DNA from: Deltaproteobacteria bacterium
Lineage (GTDB): Bacteria; Desulfobacterota; Syntrophia; Syntrophales; UBA5619
DNA: 59,242 bases
Direction of reading: 5' to 3'
Assembly: GCA_023487865.1 (NCBI GenBank)
Contig: JAMDBG010000032.1
Coordinates: 1-59,242, forward strand
The notes below the pieces were generated by a model. That model was not told the origin of the DNA. It searched no databases and saw only the letters and a list, made by a program, of their open reading frames with translations. Below, piece by piece: positions 9,397 through 17,990 of the stretch. Numbering within the stretch: the stretch's first letter is position 1; each line of letters opens with the position of its first letter. A program made the position numbers and the translations under genes.

Positions 9397-11286
9397 ATGA
9401 AATCGCTGGAAGACTGGAAAAACCTATATCCGGAAAAGTTTGCCGAGGAAGAAGTGGTTTTCAGTCATATCCGTCGCGGCGATCACATCTTTGTCGCCTC
9501 AGGGTGCGGTGAGCCTCAATATCTTGTTCGAGCCCTTGTCCGTTATGTGGAATCCCATCCCAAGGCATTTTTTGACGCAGAGATCATTCATGTCTATTCC
9601 TTCGGAATAGCGCCATATACCGATCCAAAATTCAAACGCTACTTTCGCCATAACTCGTTTTTTATTGGAAACAACACCCGCGACCCCGTCAACCAGGGAA
9701 TGGCCGACTATACCCCGGTCTCTCTTTCCCAAGTGCCTGCACTGATTAAGAGCGGTTCTGTCCAAATCGATGTATCACTTGTGCAAACCTCTCTACCCGA
9801 TGAACACGGCTATTTGAGTCTCGGCATCAGTGTTGACATGGTCAAGGCGGCAACGGACAGATCATCTATGATTATTGCCCAGGTCAACAAATACATGCCC
9901 CGTGTTCACGGTGACGGATTCATCCACATCAAGGATGTCAACTTCATCATCCGCCATGACGAACCACTCTTGGAACTCCCGGCCATTCCCTTTAACGAAA
10001 CGACACAACGTATTGGCAACTATGTCGCCAGGCTTGTTCAAGACGGTGATACCATCCAGGTTGGATATGGAGGATTGCCGAATGCAGTCATGGCCAACCT
10101 GTACAATAAAAAGCATCTGGGAGTTCACACCGAATTACTCAGTGATGGCCTTGTAGAACTGATCAAGGCCGGAGTCATCGACAATTCGAGGAAAAAACTG
10201 AATCCGGGGAAAACTGTCGCCGCATTCTCGATGGGAAAGAAGGAAACTTACGAATTTCTTAACGACAACCCATCCATTCTGTTTCGAACTATCGATTATA
10301 CGAACGACCCGCTTAAGATTGCCCAGCAGGACAATATGGTAGCCATCAACAGCTCCCTGGAAATCGATCTCACTGGCCAGGCTACATCGGATTCGATCGG
10401 CGGAACGTTTTACAGTGGTATTGGCGGTCATCATGATTTCATGCGTGGCGCCCTTCTGTCGAATGGTGGCCGGACTATCCTCGCGATGAAGTCCACGGCC
10501 GTGAATGAAACGGTCTCACGAATCGTTCCCTCTTTGCGTGAATCTGCTGGTATCACTTTAAATCGTGGTGATGCCAGATATGTAGTGACTGAATATGGCA
10601 TCGCCTATCTCCACGGGAAAAATATTCGGGAAAGAGCGATGTCGCTCATTTCCATTGCCCATCCCAAGTTTCGCCCCTGGCTTATCGCTGAAGCAAAAAA
10701 ACGGGGGATTATATACCGCGATCAGGCTTTCATCCCGGGGAAAAGTGGCGAATACCCCGAGAATTTAGAAACTCACCGGACTACGAATACTGGTTTGCAG
10801 ATCTTCCTCCGCCCTGTCAAAATCAACGATGAACCCTTGATCAAAGATTTCTTTTATTCGCTGTCCGACAAGAGTCTCAATCGACGTTTCCTTTCCATGC
10901 GGAAGGACATGCCACACGAACGTCTGCAGGATTTTGTCATCATTGATTATACCAAAGAGGTTGTCATACTCGCCATCATCGGTTCCGAGGATAGTGAGGT
11001 GATTGTCGGTGTTGGTCAATACGGCATTGACGAAGAATCCCATACCGCAGAGGTTGCCTTTGCCATTCGCGACGACTATCATAACCGCGGCATCGGGACG
11101 GTAATGCTCTCCTACCTGACCTACATCGCCCGCCGGGAAGGGCTGTTGGGCTTCACTGCGGAAGTACTAATCGACAACAAACCGATGCTCCATGTATTTG
11201 AAAATGGCGGTTTCGATATTACGAGAAAAAGTGATGCAGGGGTGTATGATTTGAAAATGGCCTTCAAAGAAGAGGTGAAACAATAA
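9397..11286 (+). CDS. CoA-transferase (4-hydroxybutyrate/acetyl-CoA type) fused to GNAT acetyltransferase
   Basis: Paralogue of the gene at 3298 with the same two-domain plan. The CoA-transferase half keeps the glycine loop VGYGGLPNAV and LGVHTELLSDG, whose Glu (codon 10132-10134) corresponds to the CoA-accepting residue of the 4-hydroxybutyrate CoA-transferase family. The C-terminal GNAT domain has RDDYHNRGIGTVML. It is likely an active CoA-transferase or hydrolase with an attached acyltransferase or CoA-binding module; acyl substrates cannot be read from the sequence. I start it at ATG 9397 (GGAAAG five bases upstream, sequence begins like the family); a frame from ATG 9340 adds 19 unsupported residues. 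The stop is immediately followed by the DRTGG gene, indicating co-translation. Confidence 0.9.
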   Translation: MKSLEDWKNLYPEKFAEEEVVFSHIRRGDHIFVASGCGEPQYLVRALVRYVESHPKAFFDAEIIHVYSFGIAPYTDPKFKRYFRHNSFFIGNNTRDPVNQGMADYTPVSLSQVPALIKSGSVQIDVSLVQTSLPDEHGYLSLGISVDMVKAATDRSSMIIAQVNKYMPRVHGDGFIHIKDVNFIIRHDEPLLELPAIPFNETTQRIGNYVARLVQDGDTIQVGYGGLPNAVMANLYNKKHLGVHTELLSDGLVELIKAGVIDNSRKKLNPGKTVAAFSMGKKETYEFLNDNPSILFRTIDYTNDPLKIAQQDNMVAINSSLEIDLTGQATSDSIGGTFYSGIGGHHDFMRGALLSNGGRTILAMKSTAVNETVSRIVPSLRESAGITLNRGDARYVVTEYGIAYLHGKNIRERAMSLISIAHPKFRPWLIAEAKKRGIIYRDQAFIPGKSGEYPENLETHRTTNTGLQIFLRPVKINDEPLIKDFFYSLSDKSLNRRFLSMRKDMPHERLQDFVIIDYTKEVVILAIIGSEDSEVIVGVGQYGIDEESHTAEVAFAIRDDYHNRGIGTVMLSYLTYIARREGLLGFTAEVLIDNKPMLHVFENGGFDITRKSDAGVYDLKMAFKEEVKQ

Positions 11287-12321
11287 ATGCACAAGTTTGT
11301 AGTTACATCACTGCGTCAGGGCGCAGGCAAAACAAGCATGATCATCGGCATTGCGAAGGCCTTGAACAGATCAATTGGTTATATCAAACCCTTGGGGGAA
11401 AGGTTTCTTTATCGGAAAAAAAGACTTTGGGACTATGACGCCGCCCTAGTCACCAATATCTTCGGCCTGAAAGAGAATCCGGAAGAGATGAGTATCGGTT
11501 TTCACCATTCGAAGCTCCGCTACATATTTGACGAAAAGACCACTGGTGAAAAACTTCATGAACTTCTGGATAGCGTTGGGGCAGGAAAAGATATTTTCTT
11601 GGCCGAATGCGGTAAGGATATCACTTACGGCACCTCCGTCCACCTGGACGCCATTTCGGTTGTCGAGCAGCTCGACGCCCAGCTGATTATCGTGACCAGT
11701 GGCGATGAGGATACAATCCTTGACGATTTGATCTATCTCAAAAAATATGTCCGTCCACGTGAATATCGATTAAAGGGAATCATCATCAACAAGGTAGCCA
11801 ATGTAACTGATTTTTGCAGTACGAGACTTCCCCAGATCAACAAGTACGGAATTGATGTGCTTGGCATTGTCCCCTTTAACAAGGAGCTCTCTTATTTCTC
11901 CTTGAGTTATTTAGCCGACCGCCTGTTCGCCAAGGTCATCACCGCTGAAGATAATCTGAATCGCACCGTCAAGAATACCTTCATCGGTGCCATGTCGGTG
12001 GACGTTGCCCTGAAGGACCCCCTATTCCGGGAAGAATCCAAGATTGTCATCACAAGCGGCGACCGGAGTGACATGATTACGGCTGCCATGGAGAGCAATG
12101 CCCTAGCGGTCATCCTTACCAATAACATTCTACCGCCAGCCGACCTTATTGCACAGGGAACCCGACTGACGATCCCCCTGCTTCTGGTTTCTGCTGACAC
12201 ATACGAGACCGCCCGACAGATCGAAAACATGGAACCCCTTTTGACAAAAAACGACAGCAACAAAATCACCCTGATAGAAGAGATGGTCAAGAACCACATC
12301 AACCTCGAAACCCTGAAGTAG
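11287..12321 (+). CDS. P-loop NTPase with DRTGG domain (BioD/Pta-N-like)
   Basis: The 344-residue protein starts with a dethiobiotin-synthetase-like P-loop (VTSLRQGAGKTS, Gly 12 to Ser 17). The C-terminal third (about 215-320) matches the DRTGG fold seen in the N-terminal part of long phosphotransacetylases (IVITSGDRSDMITAAM, ILTNNILPP). No phosphate acetyltransferase catalytic domain is present. Its ATG lies directly behind the stop of the CoA-transferase/GNAT gene, so a regulatory or sensory role in acyl-CoA/acetate metabolism is plausible. The exact function is unknown. Confidence 0.8.
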   Translation: MHKFVVTSLRQGAGKTSMIIGIAKALNRSIGYIKPLGERFLYRKKRLWDYDAALVTNIFGLKENPEEMSIGFHHSKLRYIFDEKTTGEKLHELLDSVGAGKDIFLAECGKDITYGTSVHLDAISVVEQLDAQLIIVTSGDEDTILDDLIYLKKYVRPREYRLKGIIINKVANVTDFCSTRLPQINKYGIDVLGIVPFNKELSYFSLSYLADRLFAKVITAEDNLNRTVKNTFIGAMSVDVALKDPLFREESKIVITSGDRSDMITAAMESNALAVILTNNILPPADLIAQGTRLTIPLLLVSADTYETARQIENMEPLLTKNDSNKITLIEEMVKNHINLETLK

Positions 12322-12335
12322 TTGTGAGGTATTAC

Positions 12336-13691
12336 ATGAATCCTGAAATCTTTCGAGAGTATGATGTTCGCGGTGTTGTCAACAGAGACCTTAACCCTGA
12401 CGTAGTCTATCTCCTGGGTCGGGCAATTGGGACCTATGCTATACACCACAATGTTCGGCAGATGAGTTTGGGTAGGGATTGCCGTATTAGCTCGGAAACC
12501 TATCAGGATGCAGTCAGCAGAGGATTAATGGCCGCGGGTGTGGATATCATCGATATTGGCCTGTGTGCTACTCCTATGCTTTATTTCTCTATCCGTCATC
12601 TCGGAGTCGACGGCGGCGTCATGATTACAGGAAGCCACAATCCGCCTGACTTCAACGGCTTCAAGATCTGTATCGGTCCGGATACGATTTACGGGGAAGA
12701 GATCCAGAATTTGAGGCTGATTATCGAAAGCGAGACCTACACGGCAGGTAAAGGAAACATTCGGCGAGAGGAGATCTCCGGCAAATACCAAGATTATCTT
12801 TTCCGGAATGTCTCGGTTGGAAAAAATTTGAAAGTGATCGTTGACGCAGGAAACGGAGTTGGAGGTTTCTTTGCTCTGCCCATCCTTCGCCGCTACGGGT
12901 GCGATGTAACCGATCTATACTGCGATCCGGATGGCCATTTCCCCAACCACTTTCCCGATCCAACCATCCCGGAAAATCTCCGGGAGCTGATACGTCTCGT
13001 AAGCTCAGGGAAGGCTGACGCCGGTATCGCTTACGACGGGGATGCCGACCGGCTCGGCGTGATCACCGACCGTGGAGAAGTTCTCTGGGGTGACGAATTG
13101 CTGCTCCTCTTTGCCCGCTACATATTGAAAAAGAATCCCGGCGCAGCAATCATCGGTGAGGTCAAATGCTCCCAAAAACTTTACGACGACATCACAGAGA
13201 ATGGCGGACGGGCAATTATGTGGAAGGCCGGTCACTCGTTGATCAAGGGAAAAATGAAAGAAGAGAAGGCTCTTCTTGCAGGAGAGATGAGCGGACATAT
13301 CTTTTTCGCCGATCGTTATTTCGGCTATGACGACGCCATCTATGCCTCCCTCCGAATGCTTGAGATCCTTTCTGAAACCGGGATGAAACTGAGTGAACTC
13401 CTCGCTGATGTTCCCAAGACCTTCACGACGCCCGAGATCCGTGTGGACTGCCCAGACCGGATCAAGTTCCGTGTTGTCGAGGCCGTCAAGGAACGCTTCC
13501 TTAAGACCCATGATATCATCTCGATTGACGGGATCCGGATACCTTTCGGCGATGGATGGGGATTGCTGAGAGCCTCGAACACCCAGCCGGTTCTTGTTCT
13601 CCGTTTCGAAGCCACCTCGGAGGAACGCCTCAGCGCCATCCGCAGCAACATTGAAGGGGTTCTGAACGGGGTTTTGAAGTCTTTTAACTGA
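12336..13691 (+). CDS. Phosphomannomutase/phosphoglucomutase (AlgC type)
   Basis: Interconverts hexose-6- and hexose-1-phosphates for cell-surface polysaccharide precursors. The 451-residue, four-domain alpha-D-phosphohexomutase shows IFREYDVRGVV at the N terminus, the phosphoserine loop MITGSHNPPDFNGFK (Ser 100), the metal loop DGDADRLGV, sugar-binding GEMSGH and the C-terminal phosphate-binding RASNTQP. ATG 12336 is chosen because GTGAGGT sits five bases upstream; an in-frame GTG at 12324 overlaps that site. It lies 14 bases behind the DRTGG gene. Confidence 0.94.
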   Translation: MNPEIFREYDVRGVVNRDLNPDVVYLLGRAIGTYAIHHNVRQMSLGRDCRISSETYQDAVSRGLMAAGVDIIDIGLCATPMLYFSIRHLGVDGGVMITGSHNPPDFNGFKICIGPDTIYGEEIQNLRLIIESETYTAGKGNIRREEISGKYQDYLFRNVSVGKNLKVIVDAGNGVGGFFALPILRRYGCDVTDLYCDPDGHFPNHFPDPTIPENLRELIRLVSSGKADAGIAYDGDADRLGVITDRGEVLWGDELLLLFARYILKKNPGAAIIGEVKCSQKLYDDITENGGRAIMWKAGHSLIKGKMKEEKALLAGEMSGHIFFADRYFGYDDAIYASLRMLEILSETGMKLSELLADVPKTFTTPEIRVDCPDRIKFRVVEAVKERFLKTHDIISIDGIRIPFGDGWGLLRASNTQPVLVLRFEATSEERLSAIRSNIEGVLNGVLKSFN

Positions 13692-13860
13692 GTAGTCCTT
13701 CCGCGGAAGCATGTATACTCGGCTACAATTTTCAAGTGTCCATTGTCATTACACTTCCGCGATTGTGACTTGCAATGACGGTTGGTCATTTCAGCCTGGC
13801 ATCTGAATCATTAAAAAAGCAGAATACACATCTATGTTTGCTATCTGATTGTTTTACTGG

Positions 13861-14625
13861 CTATGGGAGAAGGATAATACTTATTCGTCTATTCCTAAGA
13901 TCTTTGGTATTTTCTTTGATGAGAGGATCCTGGTCAGCATAACCAACGACCTTGGCGATTCTGTTGGGATCAACCCCATTGTTTTCAAGCTCCCTTCTGG
14001 CCGCGGACGCTCTTGATGTGGACAGTTCCCAGTTCGTTTTTTGAGCGCCCTTGAATGGAGCAGAGTCCGTATGACCCTCAATGGTGATGCGATTCGGCTT
14101 TTCTCTGAGATTTTCGGAAACCAATCTGATGATCTGACGTGCCTTTTCCGTCGGTTCAGCACTGCCGGACCGAAATATCTCACTGCCCTCGTTATCGACA
14201 ATCTGAATTTTAAGACCCTCTTTGGTCGTTTCAATCAAAACCTGATTTTTAAGAGCTTGCAGTTTATCATCAATGGCGCTCCGCATTATCTTTGCCAATT
14301 CTTCGGTAGTCACTTTTTTTTCCGCTTTCACCCTGGCTGATTCAGTCTGCACAGAACGCCCCACATTTAAAATGCCGTTTGATTTATCCAAAATGGATGT
14401 ACCGGACTGTTGAGGTTGATCCTTAAATATGCTGAATGTATTAAAATATTGAGATAGCGCAGCTTTGCTTTCAGGTGAAGTCATGGACAGCAGCCACAGG
14501 AGGAGAAAAAAAGCCATCATGGCTGTTACGAAGTCCGCATAGGCAACTTTCCATGAGCCGCCGTGATGCCCCCCATGTGTTTTTTTGTTCACTTTGCGAA
14601 TGATGATTTTTGAACGATCTTCCAT
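13861..14625 (-). CDS. motB: Flagellar stator protein MotB (first stator set)
   Basis: The 254-residue inner-membrane stator subunit has one N-terminal transmembrane helix (about 26-48) carrying the ion-binding Asp 31 in WKVAYADF, a linker, and a C-terminal OmpA/MotB peptidoglycan-binding domain (TIEGHTDSAPF, NWELSTSRA, NRRISI). It anchors the stator ring to the cell wall and forms the ion channel with MotA. It is two bases downstream of motA. Compared with the second stator set it looks like the E. coli-type, proton-driven class (inference). Confidence 0.95.
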   Translation of the reverse strand: MEDRSKIIIRKVNKKTHGGHHGGSWKVAYADFVTAMMAFFLLLWLLSMTSPESKAALSQYFNTFSIFKDQPQQSGTSILDKSNGILNVGRSVQTESARVKAEKKVTTEELAKIMRSAIDDKLQALKNQVLIETTKEGLKIQIVDNEGSEIFRSGSAEPTEKARQIIRLVSENLREKPNRITIEGHTDSAPFKGAQKTNWELSTSRASAARRELENNGVDPNRIAKVVGYADQDPLIKENTKDLRNRRISIILLP

Positions 14626-14627
14626 GA

Positions 14628-15482
14628 TTACTTCTTCTTACGAAGGGATTCTTCGATTTCAGCAAATGACGGTTGGACATTTTCCGGAATGACCCGTCGA
14701 CCGAATTCAACTGCCACTTTCGGCGCTGATCCTCCAAGAAATGAGATCAAAGCAACCTTAAGAACATTTAAGTAATTCATCTTCTCTCCGGCAGCGTGCT
14801 CAAGATTTTTCCCGATAGGGCCTACAAATCCATAGCTTAGCAACACTCCAAGAAATGTTCCTAGCATTGCCGCACCTACACTCGCCCCTAAAACTTCAGG
14901 AGGTTCTTTCATTTTTCCCATTGTGAGCACGATCCCCAATACAGCAGCAACAATACCGAGCGCAGGAAGAGCGTCTGCAACAAAGGTGATCGCCTTAGAT
15001 GGAGCTAAGATTTCTTCGTGATAAGTTTCCAGTTCCGTGTCTATAAGAGCATCCAGTTCATGAGCCGCGATGGTTGTGGTCATCACTATTCTTAATGTAT
15101 CCGTTATGAGATTTATCGCACGATGATTATTTAATATTTTTGGATATTTATTAAATAGGGAACTTTTTTCGGGATCATCTACATCGGACTCAATGGAAAC
15201 CAGGCCTTGCTGTCTGATTTTGTAAAATACACCATTCAGCAACATCAGGGCATCGATGTAGTCTTCTTTGTTGTGGGAAGAGCTTGATAAAATGCCCAAG
15301 AGAGATCCCACTGTCGCTTTGATGACCTTTAAAGGATTGCTGATCAGAAACGAGCCTAGGGCTGCTCCGCCAATGATTAACAGTTCAACAGGCTGGAAAA
15401 GGACAGAAAGATTTCCATGTTCCAGTATATAGCCGCCAATGACGGAAGAGAGTACGACGATGATCCCCAAAATAAAAAACAT
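14628..15482 (-). CDS. motA: Flagellar stator protein MotA (first stator set)
   Basis: The 284-residue four-helix stator subunit is of the E. coli type: N-terminal VLSSVIGGYILEHGN, the cytoplasmic loop with conserved charged residues, and the paired helices LPALGIVAAVLGIVLTM and LGTFLGVLLSYGFVGP. It forms the pentameric channel ring around the MotB dimer and pushes on FliG. An AAAAAAGGAGAT ribosome site inside the end of the pilZ gene precedes its ATG, so pilZ-motA-motB form one operon. Confidence 0.95.
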   Translation of the reverse strand: MFFILGIIVVLSSVIGGYILEHGNLSVLFQPVELLIIGGAALGSFLISNPLKVIKATVGSLLGILSSSSHNKEDYIDALMLLNGVFYKIRQQGLVSIESDVDDPEKSSLFNKYPKILNNHRAINLITDTLRIVMTTTIAAHELDALIDTELETYHEEILAPSKAITFVADALPALGIVAAVLGIVLTMGKMKEPPEVLGASVGAAMLGTFLGVLLSYGFVGPIGKNLEHAAGEKMNYLNVLKVALISFLGGSAPKVAVEFGRRVIPENVQPSFAEIEESLRKKK

Positions 15483-15488
15483 CGATGA

Positions 15489-16037
15489 CTATCTCCTTTT
15501 TTCCCGGATGATTTCTCTTTCTCTTTCAAAGACGAAACGGATGATTTCATCCCTCACTGAAGAATCCATATGCACGTAACGAACGGCAGTGAAGTATTTA
15601 TCAAGTTGTTTTTCAGACTTGGTTATCTCGCCATAGACTGACATGGCAACAGGTTGATTCCATGTGAGCATGATCTTTATTTCCAGAATCTCACCCAGGG
15701 GAATAGGTTTGGTCAATAAAAAACTCATCCCGCCCCCGCTGATATTGATAGTTTTGAAAGGAAGCCCGAAGTATCCTTCGCGCTGGAGAGTCATGAGACG
15801 AATGATGGTATCAAGCTTTGCATTAAGTATTTGAAGCCATTCTCCAAAAATATAATCATAGTCTCCGATATTCTGAACCGGCCTAATGTCGGATGTGGCA
15901 GTGTTGCCGGAAATTCTCGCCTGAATGTGGCATTTTTCATCATCAGCCACTATCCGATAGTCGAAAGGGATATATACGTCAACCCTTGAATATTCACGCC
16001 TCTGTATCTGTTCTTCACCCGCTTCATCCATACCCAA
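15489..16037 (-). CDS. PilZ-domain c-di-GMP-binding protein
   Basis: The 182-residue protein has the two PilZ ligand motifs: RREYSR (RxxxR, residues 14-18) and NISGGG (N/DxSxxG) near residue 97. By analogy with YcgR-type brakes it may couple c-di-GMP to the stators encoded directly downstream; this role is inferred from operon context. TTG 16037 has an AAAGGA site about five bases upstream; ATG 16031 is an alternative start. A sigma-54 element lies about 175 bases upstream. Confidence 0.85.
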   Translation of the reverse strand: MGMDEAGEEQIQRREYSRVDVYIPFDYRIVADDEKCHIQARISGNTATSDIRPVQNIGDYDYIFGEWLQILNAKLDTIIRLMTLQREGYFGLPFKTINISGGGMSFLLTKPIPLGEILEIKIMLTWNQPVAMSVYGEITKSEKQLDKYFTAVRYVHMDSSVRDEIIRFVFEREREIIREKRR

Positions 16038-16213
16038 TTGGATCCTTTCTCCAAAGCAACAAACACAACGAGATGCTACACTCTCCAGATGTTAAAATGT
16101 CTCAGCAATATACCCATTTACTATATCGTATTAAAAGGATGTCTCTCAAAATGGGCCGCTGAAACATATCAGCTGCATATTATGAGGGTGATTAAAATGT
16201 ACTATTAATGCAT

Positions 16214-16228
16214 GCAAGGGTGGTGCCA
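16214..16228 (-). promoter_or_regulatory. Sigma-54 promoter for pilZ-motA-motB
   Basis: Read on the minus strand the sequence is TGGCACCACCCTTGC, an exact match to the sigma-54 consensus TGGCAC-N5-TTGC (GG-N10-GC). Initiation would fall near 16202, giving a leader of about 165 bases before pilZ. FlrC, encoded nearby, is the obvious activator candidate. Confidence 0.85.
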
Positions 16229-16321
16229 TAAGAACGACTATATAGATAAAATAGGTGATTATGGGTCTCCGGTGTCAAGCTTTTAATCACCATAAAATAA
16301 TTGCACCGAAGCGGATATCTT

Positions 16322-16337
16322 CGGTATATACTTTGCA
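16322..16337 (+). promoter_or_regulatory. Sigma-54-type promoter for the SPOR/TPR gene
   Basis: CGGTATATACTTTGCA keeps the GG-N10-GC core and the TTGCA element and resembles the flgB promoter (TGGTAT-N5-TTGCA), with C in place of the first T. Predicted initiation is near 16348, 26 bases before the TTG start. A 7-bp inverted repeat (ACCGAAG/CTTCGGT, 16305-16325) overlaps the GG element. The rest of the 336-base gap 16038-16373 holds no gene that I can see. Confidence 0.65.
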
Positions 16338-16373
16338 TAAGTAAAGAGTGATCTTTATCACCGGGAGGGTCAT

Positions 16374-17879
16374 TTGAAAAAAATTGTTTTTGTACTTAGT
16401 TATTTATCATTCGCTACCATCGTATATGCTGACAATCAGATATATGCTGTCCAGGTATTAAAGGCAAAACAATATGAAAACGCCGTTAATTTTTATTTGC
16501 AGTTGAAAGACCATCAAGATGTCAGGATCGAAAAAATAAATGACGCTTTTGTCGTGCGTGTTGGAATTCATCAGACGAAAACTAAAGCCTTATCGTTATT
16601 AAAGCAACTAAAACAGACGCATACAGATGCATTTCTCATAAAATACGATATTGAAAAAAGAAATATTGTACAGGGGAAATATCCTCATAATGACCACCAG
16701 AAAACGCAAAAAATCCCTGCTATCCCATCGATAAACCGAATGGCAAATGATTCTGATGGTTTACCAACTCCGCCCTCGGCTGATACTCCCATTTCTGTTG
16801 TAGGCCAAAGCGCTGAATTAACCAAAGCAATTGATGATGCGAAGCAAACATCCCAAATTCCCAAAAAATTACAGGAAATTTTGAAACAACCGATGGGGAC
16901 CGAGGAAGATTTTCTAAAGGAGGGTATGCAGAGTTATCATGATGGAAAACATGAAAATACGGTTAGTTTACTTTCAAAATACGTAAGCCTTGCTCCGAAA
17001 AGTAAACAGCGCGGAGCTGCGCTGCTTTTAATAGGCAAGAGCTTTGAACAAATGAAAAGACCTAAATCTGCGCTAGATATCTACGGCCGAATCATCGAAC
17101 AATATCCTGATAGTCTGGAATCATTGTTCAGCATCGTCGCGATGGCGGACATAAGCGTTACCAATCCTGGCTCACATTATCCCATTGGGAAGACAGGAGC
17201 TGAATATGTCAAGAATCCTGTTTCCGCATACGATACCGTTCTCTTGAAAAATGTCCCAGCGCCCATGATTGAACATATTCAATATCAAAAAGGACTTGCC
17301 TTATGGAAGCTCAAACATTACGAGCAAGCCCGGCAAACACAGGCAGATTTTTTAAAGAAATTCCCTAATACCGCATACCATAAAGATGTCATCAGGATGT
17401 TAAAAGACAGCACCGCAGTTTTAATTAATAAATACAGCGATTTGGAAGATCACGTTTCTGTGGCAAATCTTTTCTTTCAGGGGTGGAAAAATGGATTGAT
17501 CACAACAGAAGATGTCGACACACTGTTGAAATCCTCATCCAGTCTATTCTATTTGGGTCTTCATGATGATTCATTAAAAATTCTCAATACCCTTAAGAAA
17601 AGTGCCATGGGGAAGGCATCTGCTGACATTGATAAAGCAGTAGCCGAAATTGAGAAGAAAAAGGCTATCGGTTTGATGGATTATCTGCCGTCGGATGCAA
17701 AATGGAATAAATTCCAAACCGGCCGAGAATATCTTAGCGCGAATAACCTCACAAATGCTGAACAGACCTTCTCTGAGTTGAAAAAATCAGACGGTGATCC
17801 ATTTTGGTCCAAAATAACGGAATATGCTCTCGATGAAAACAGGTGGATTCAGAAATATCGGTGGCCCGCCGAAAAATAA
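16374..17879 (+). CDS. Exported SPOR- and TPR-domain protein upstream of flrBC
   Basis: The 501-residue protein has a signal peptide (cleavage likely after VYA, residue 19), then a SPOR-like domain (about 24-95, YAVQVLKAKQYENA...FVVRVGI), a polar linker, and TPR-like helical repeats (about 180-500, e.g. EGMQSYHDGKHENTVSLL and ALDIYGRIIEQYPDSL). SPOR domains bind denuded peptidoglycan, so a periplasmic cell-wall-linked scaffold is likely. Position before flrB suggests a link to flagellar assembly, but I do not recognise a named family. The TTG start has GGGAGGG upstream. Confidence 0.7.
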   Translation: MKKIVFVLSYLSFATIVYADNQIYAVQVLKAKQYENAVNFYLQLKDHQDVRIEKINDAFVVRVGIHQTKTKALSLLKQLKQTHTDAFLIKYDIEKRNIVQGKYPHNDHQKTQKIPAIPSINRMANDSDGLPTPPSADTPISVVGQSAELTKAIDDAKQTSQIPKKLQEILKQPMGTEEDFLKEGMQSYHDGKHENTVSLLSKYVSLAPKSKQRGAALLLIGKSFEQMKRPKSALDIYGRIIEQYPDSLESLFSIVAMADISVTNPGSHYPIGKTGAEYVKNPVSAYDTVLLKNVPAPMIEHIQYQKGLALWKLKHYEQARQTQADFLKKFPNTAYHKDVIRMLKDSTAVLINKYSDLEDHVSVANLFFQGWKNGLITTEDVDTLLKSSSSLFYLGLHDDSLKILNTLKKSAMGKASADIDKAVAEIEKKKAIGLMDYLPSDAKWNKFQTGREYLSANNLTNAEQTFSELKKSDGDPFWSKITEYALDENRWIQKYRWPAEK

Positions 17880-17990
17880 TAGTATTCAGAAAACAATGGA
17901 CTTAACAAATGTTGAGGAAATATTACCCTCATACAAAATGTAAATGTCAGATATCAATCTAATAACTTCTAGTTGAGTGAATCTTAAACG

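Noticed and set aside
13698..13709. Perfect 12-base palindrome CTTCCGCGGAAG after the phosphohexomutase gene
   Set aside because: Too short and without a loop or T-tract for a terminator; no evidence for an operator.
13005..13712. 235-codon antisense frame in the phosphomannomutase gene
   Set aside because: Shadow of a strongly conserved gene on the other strand.
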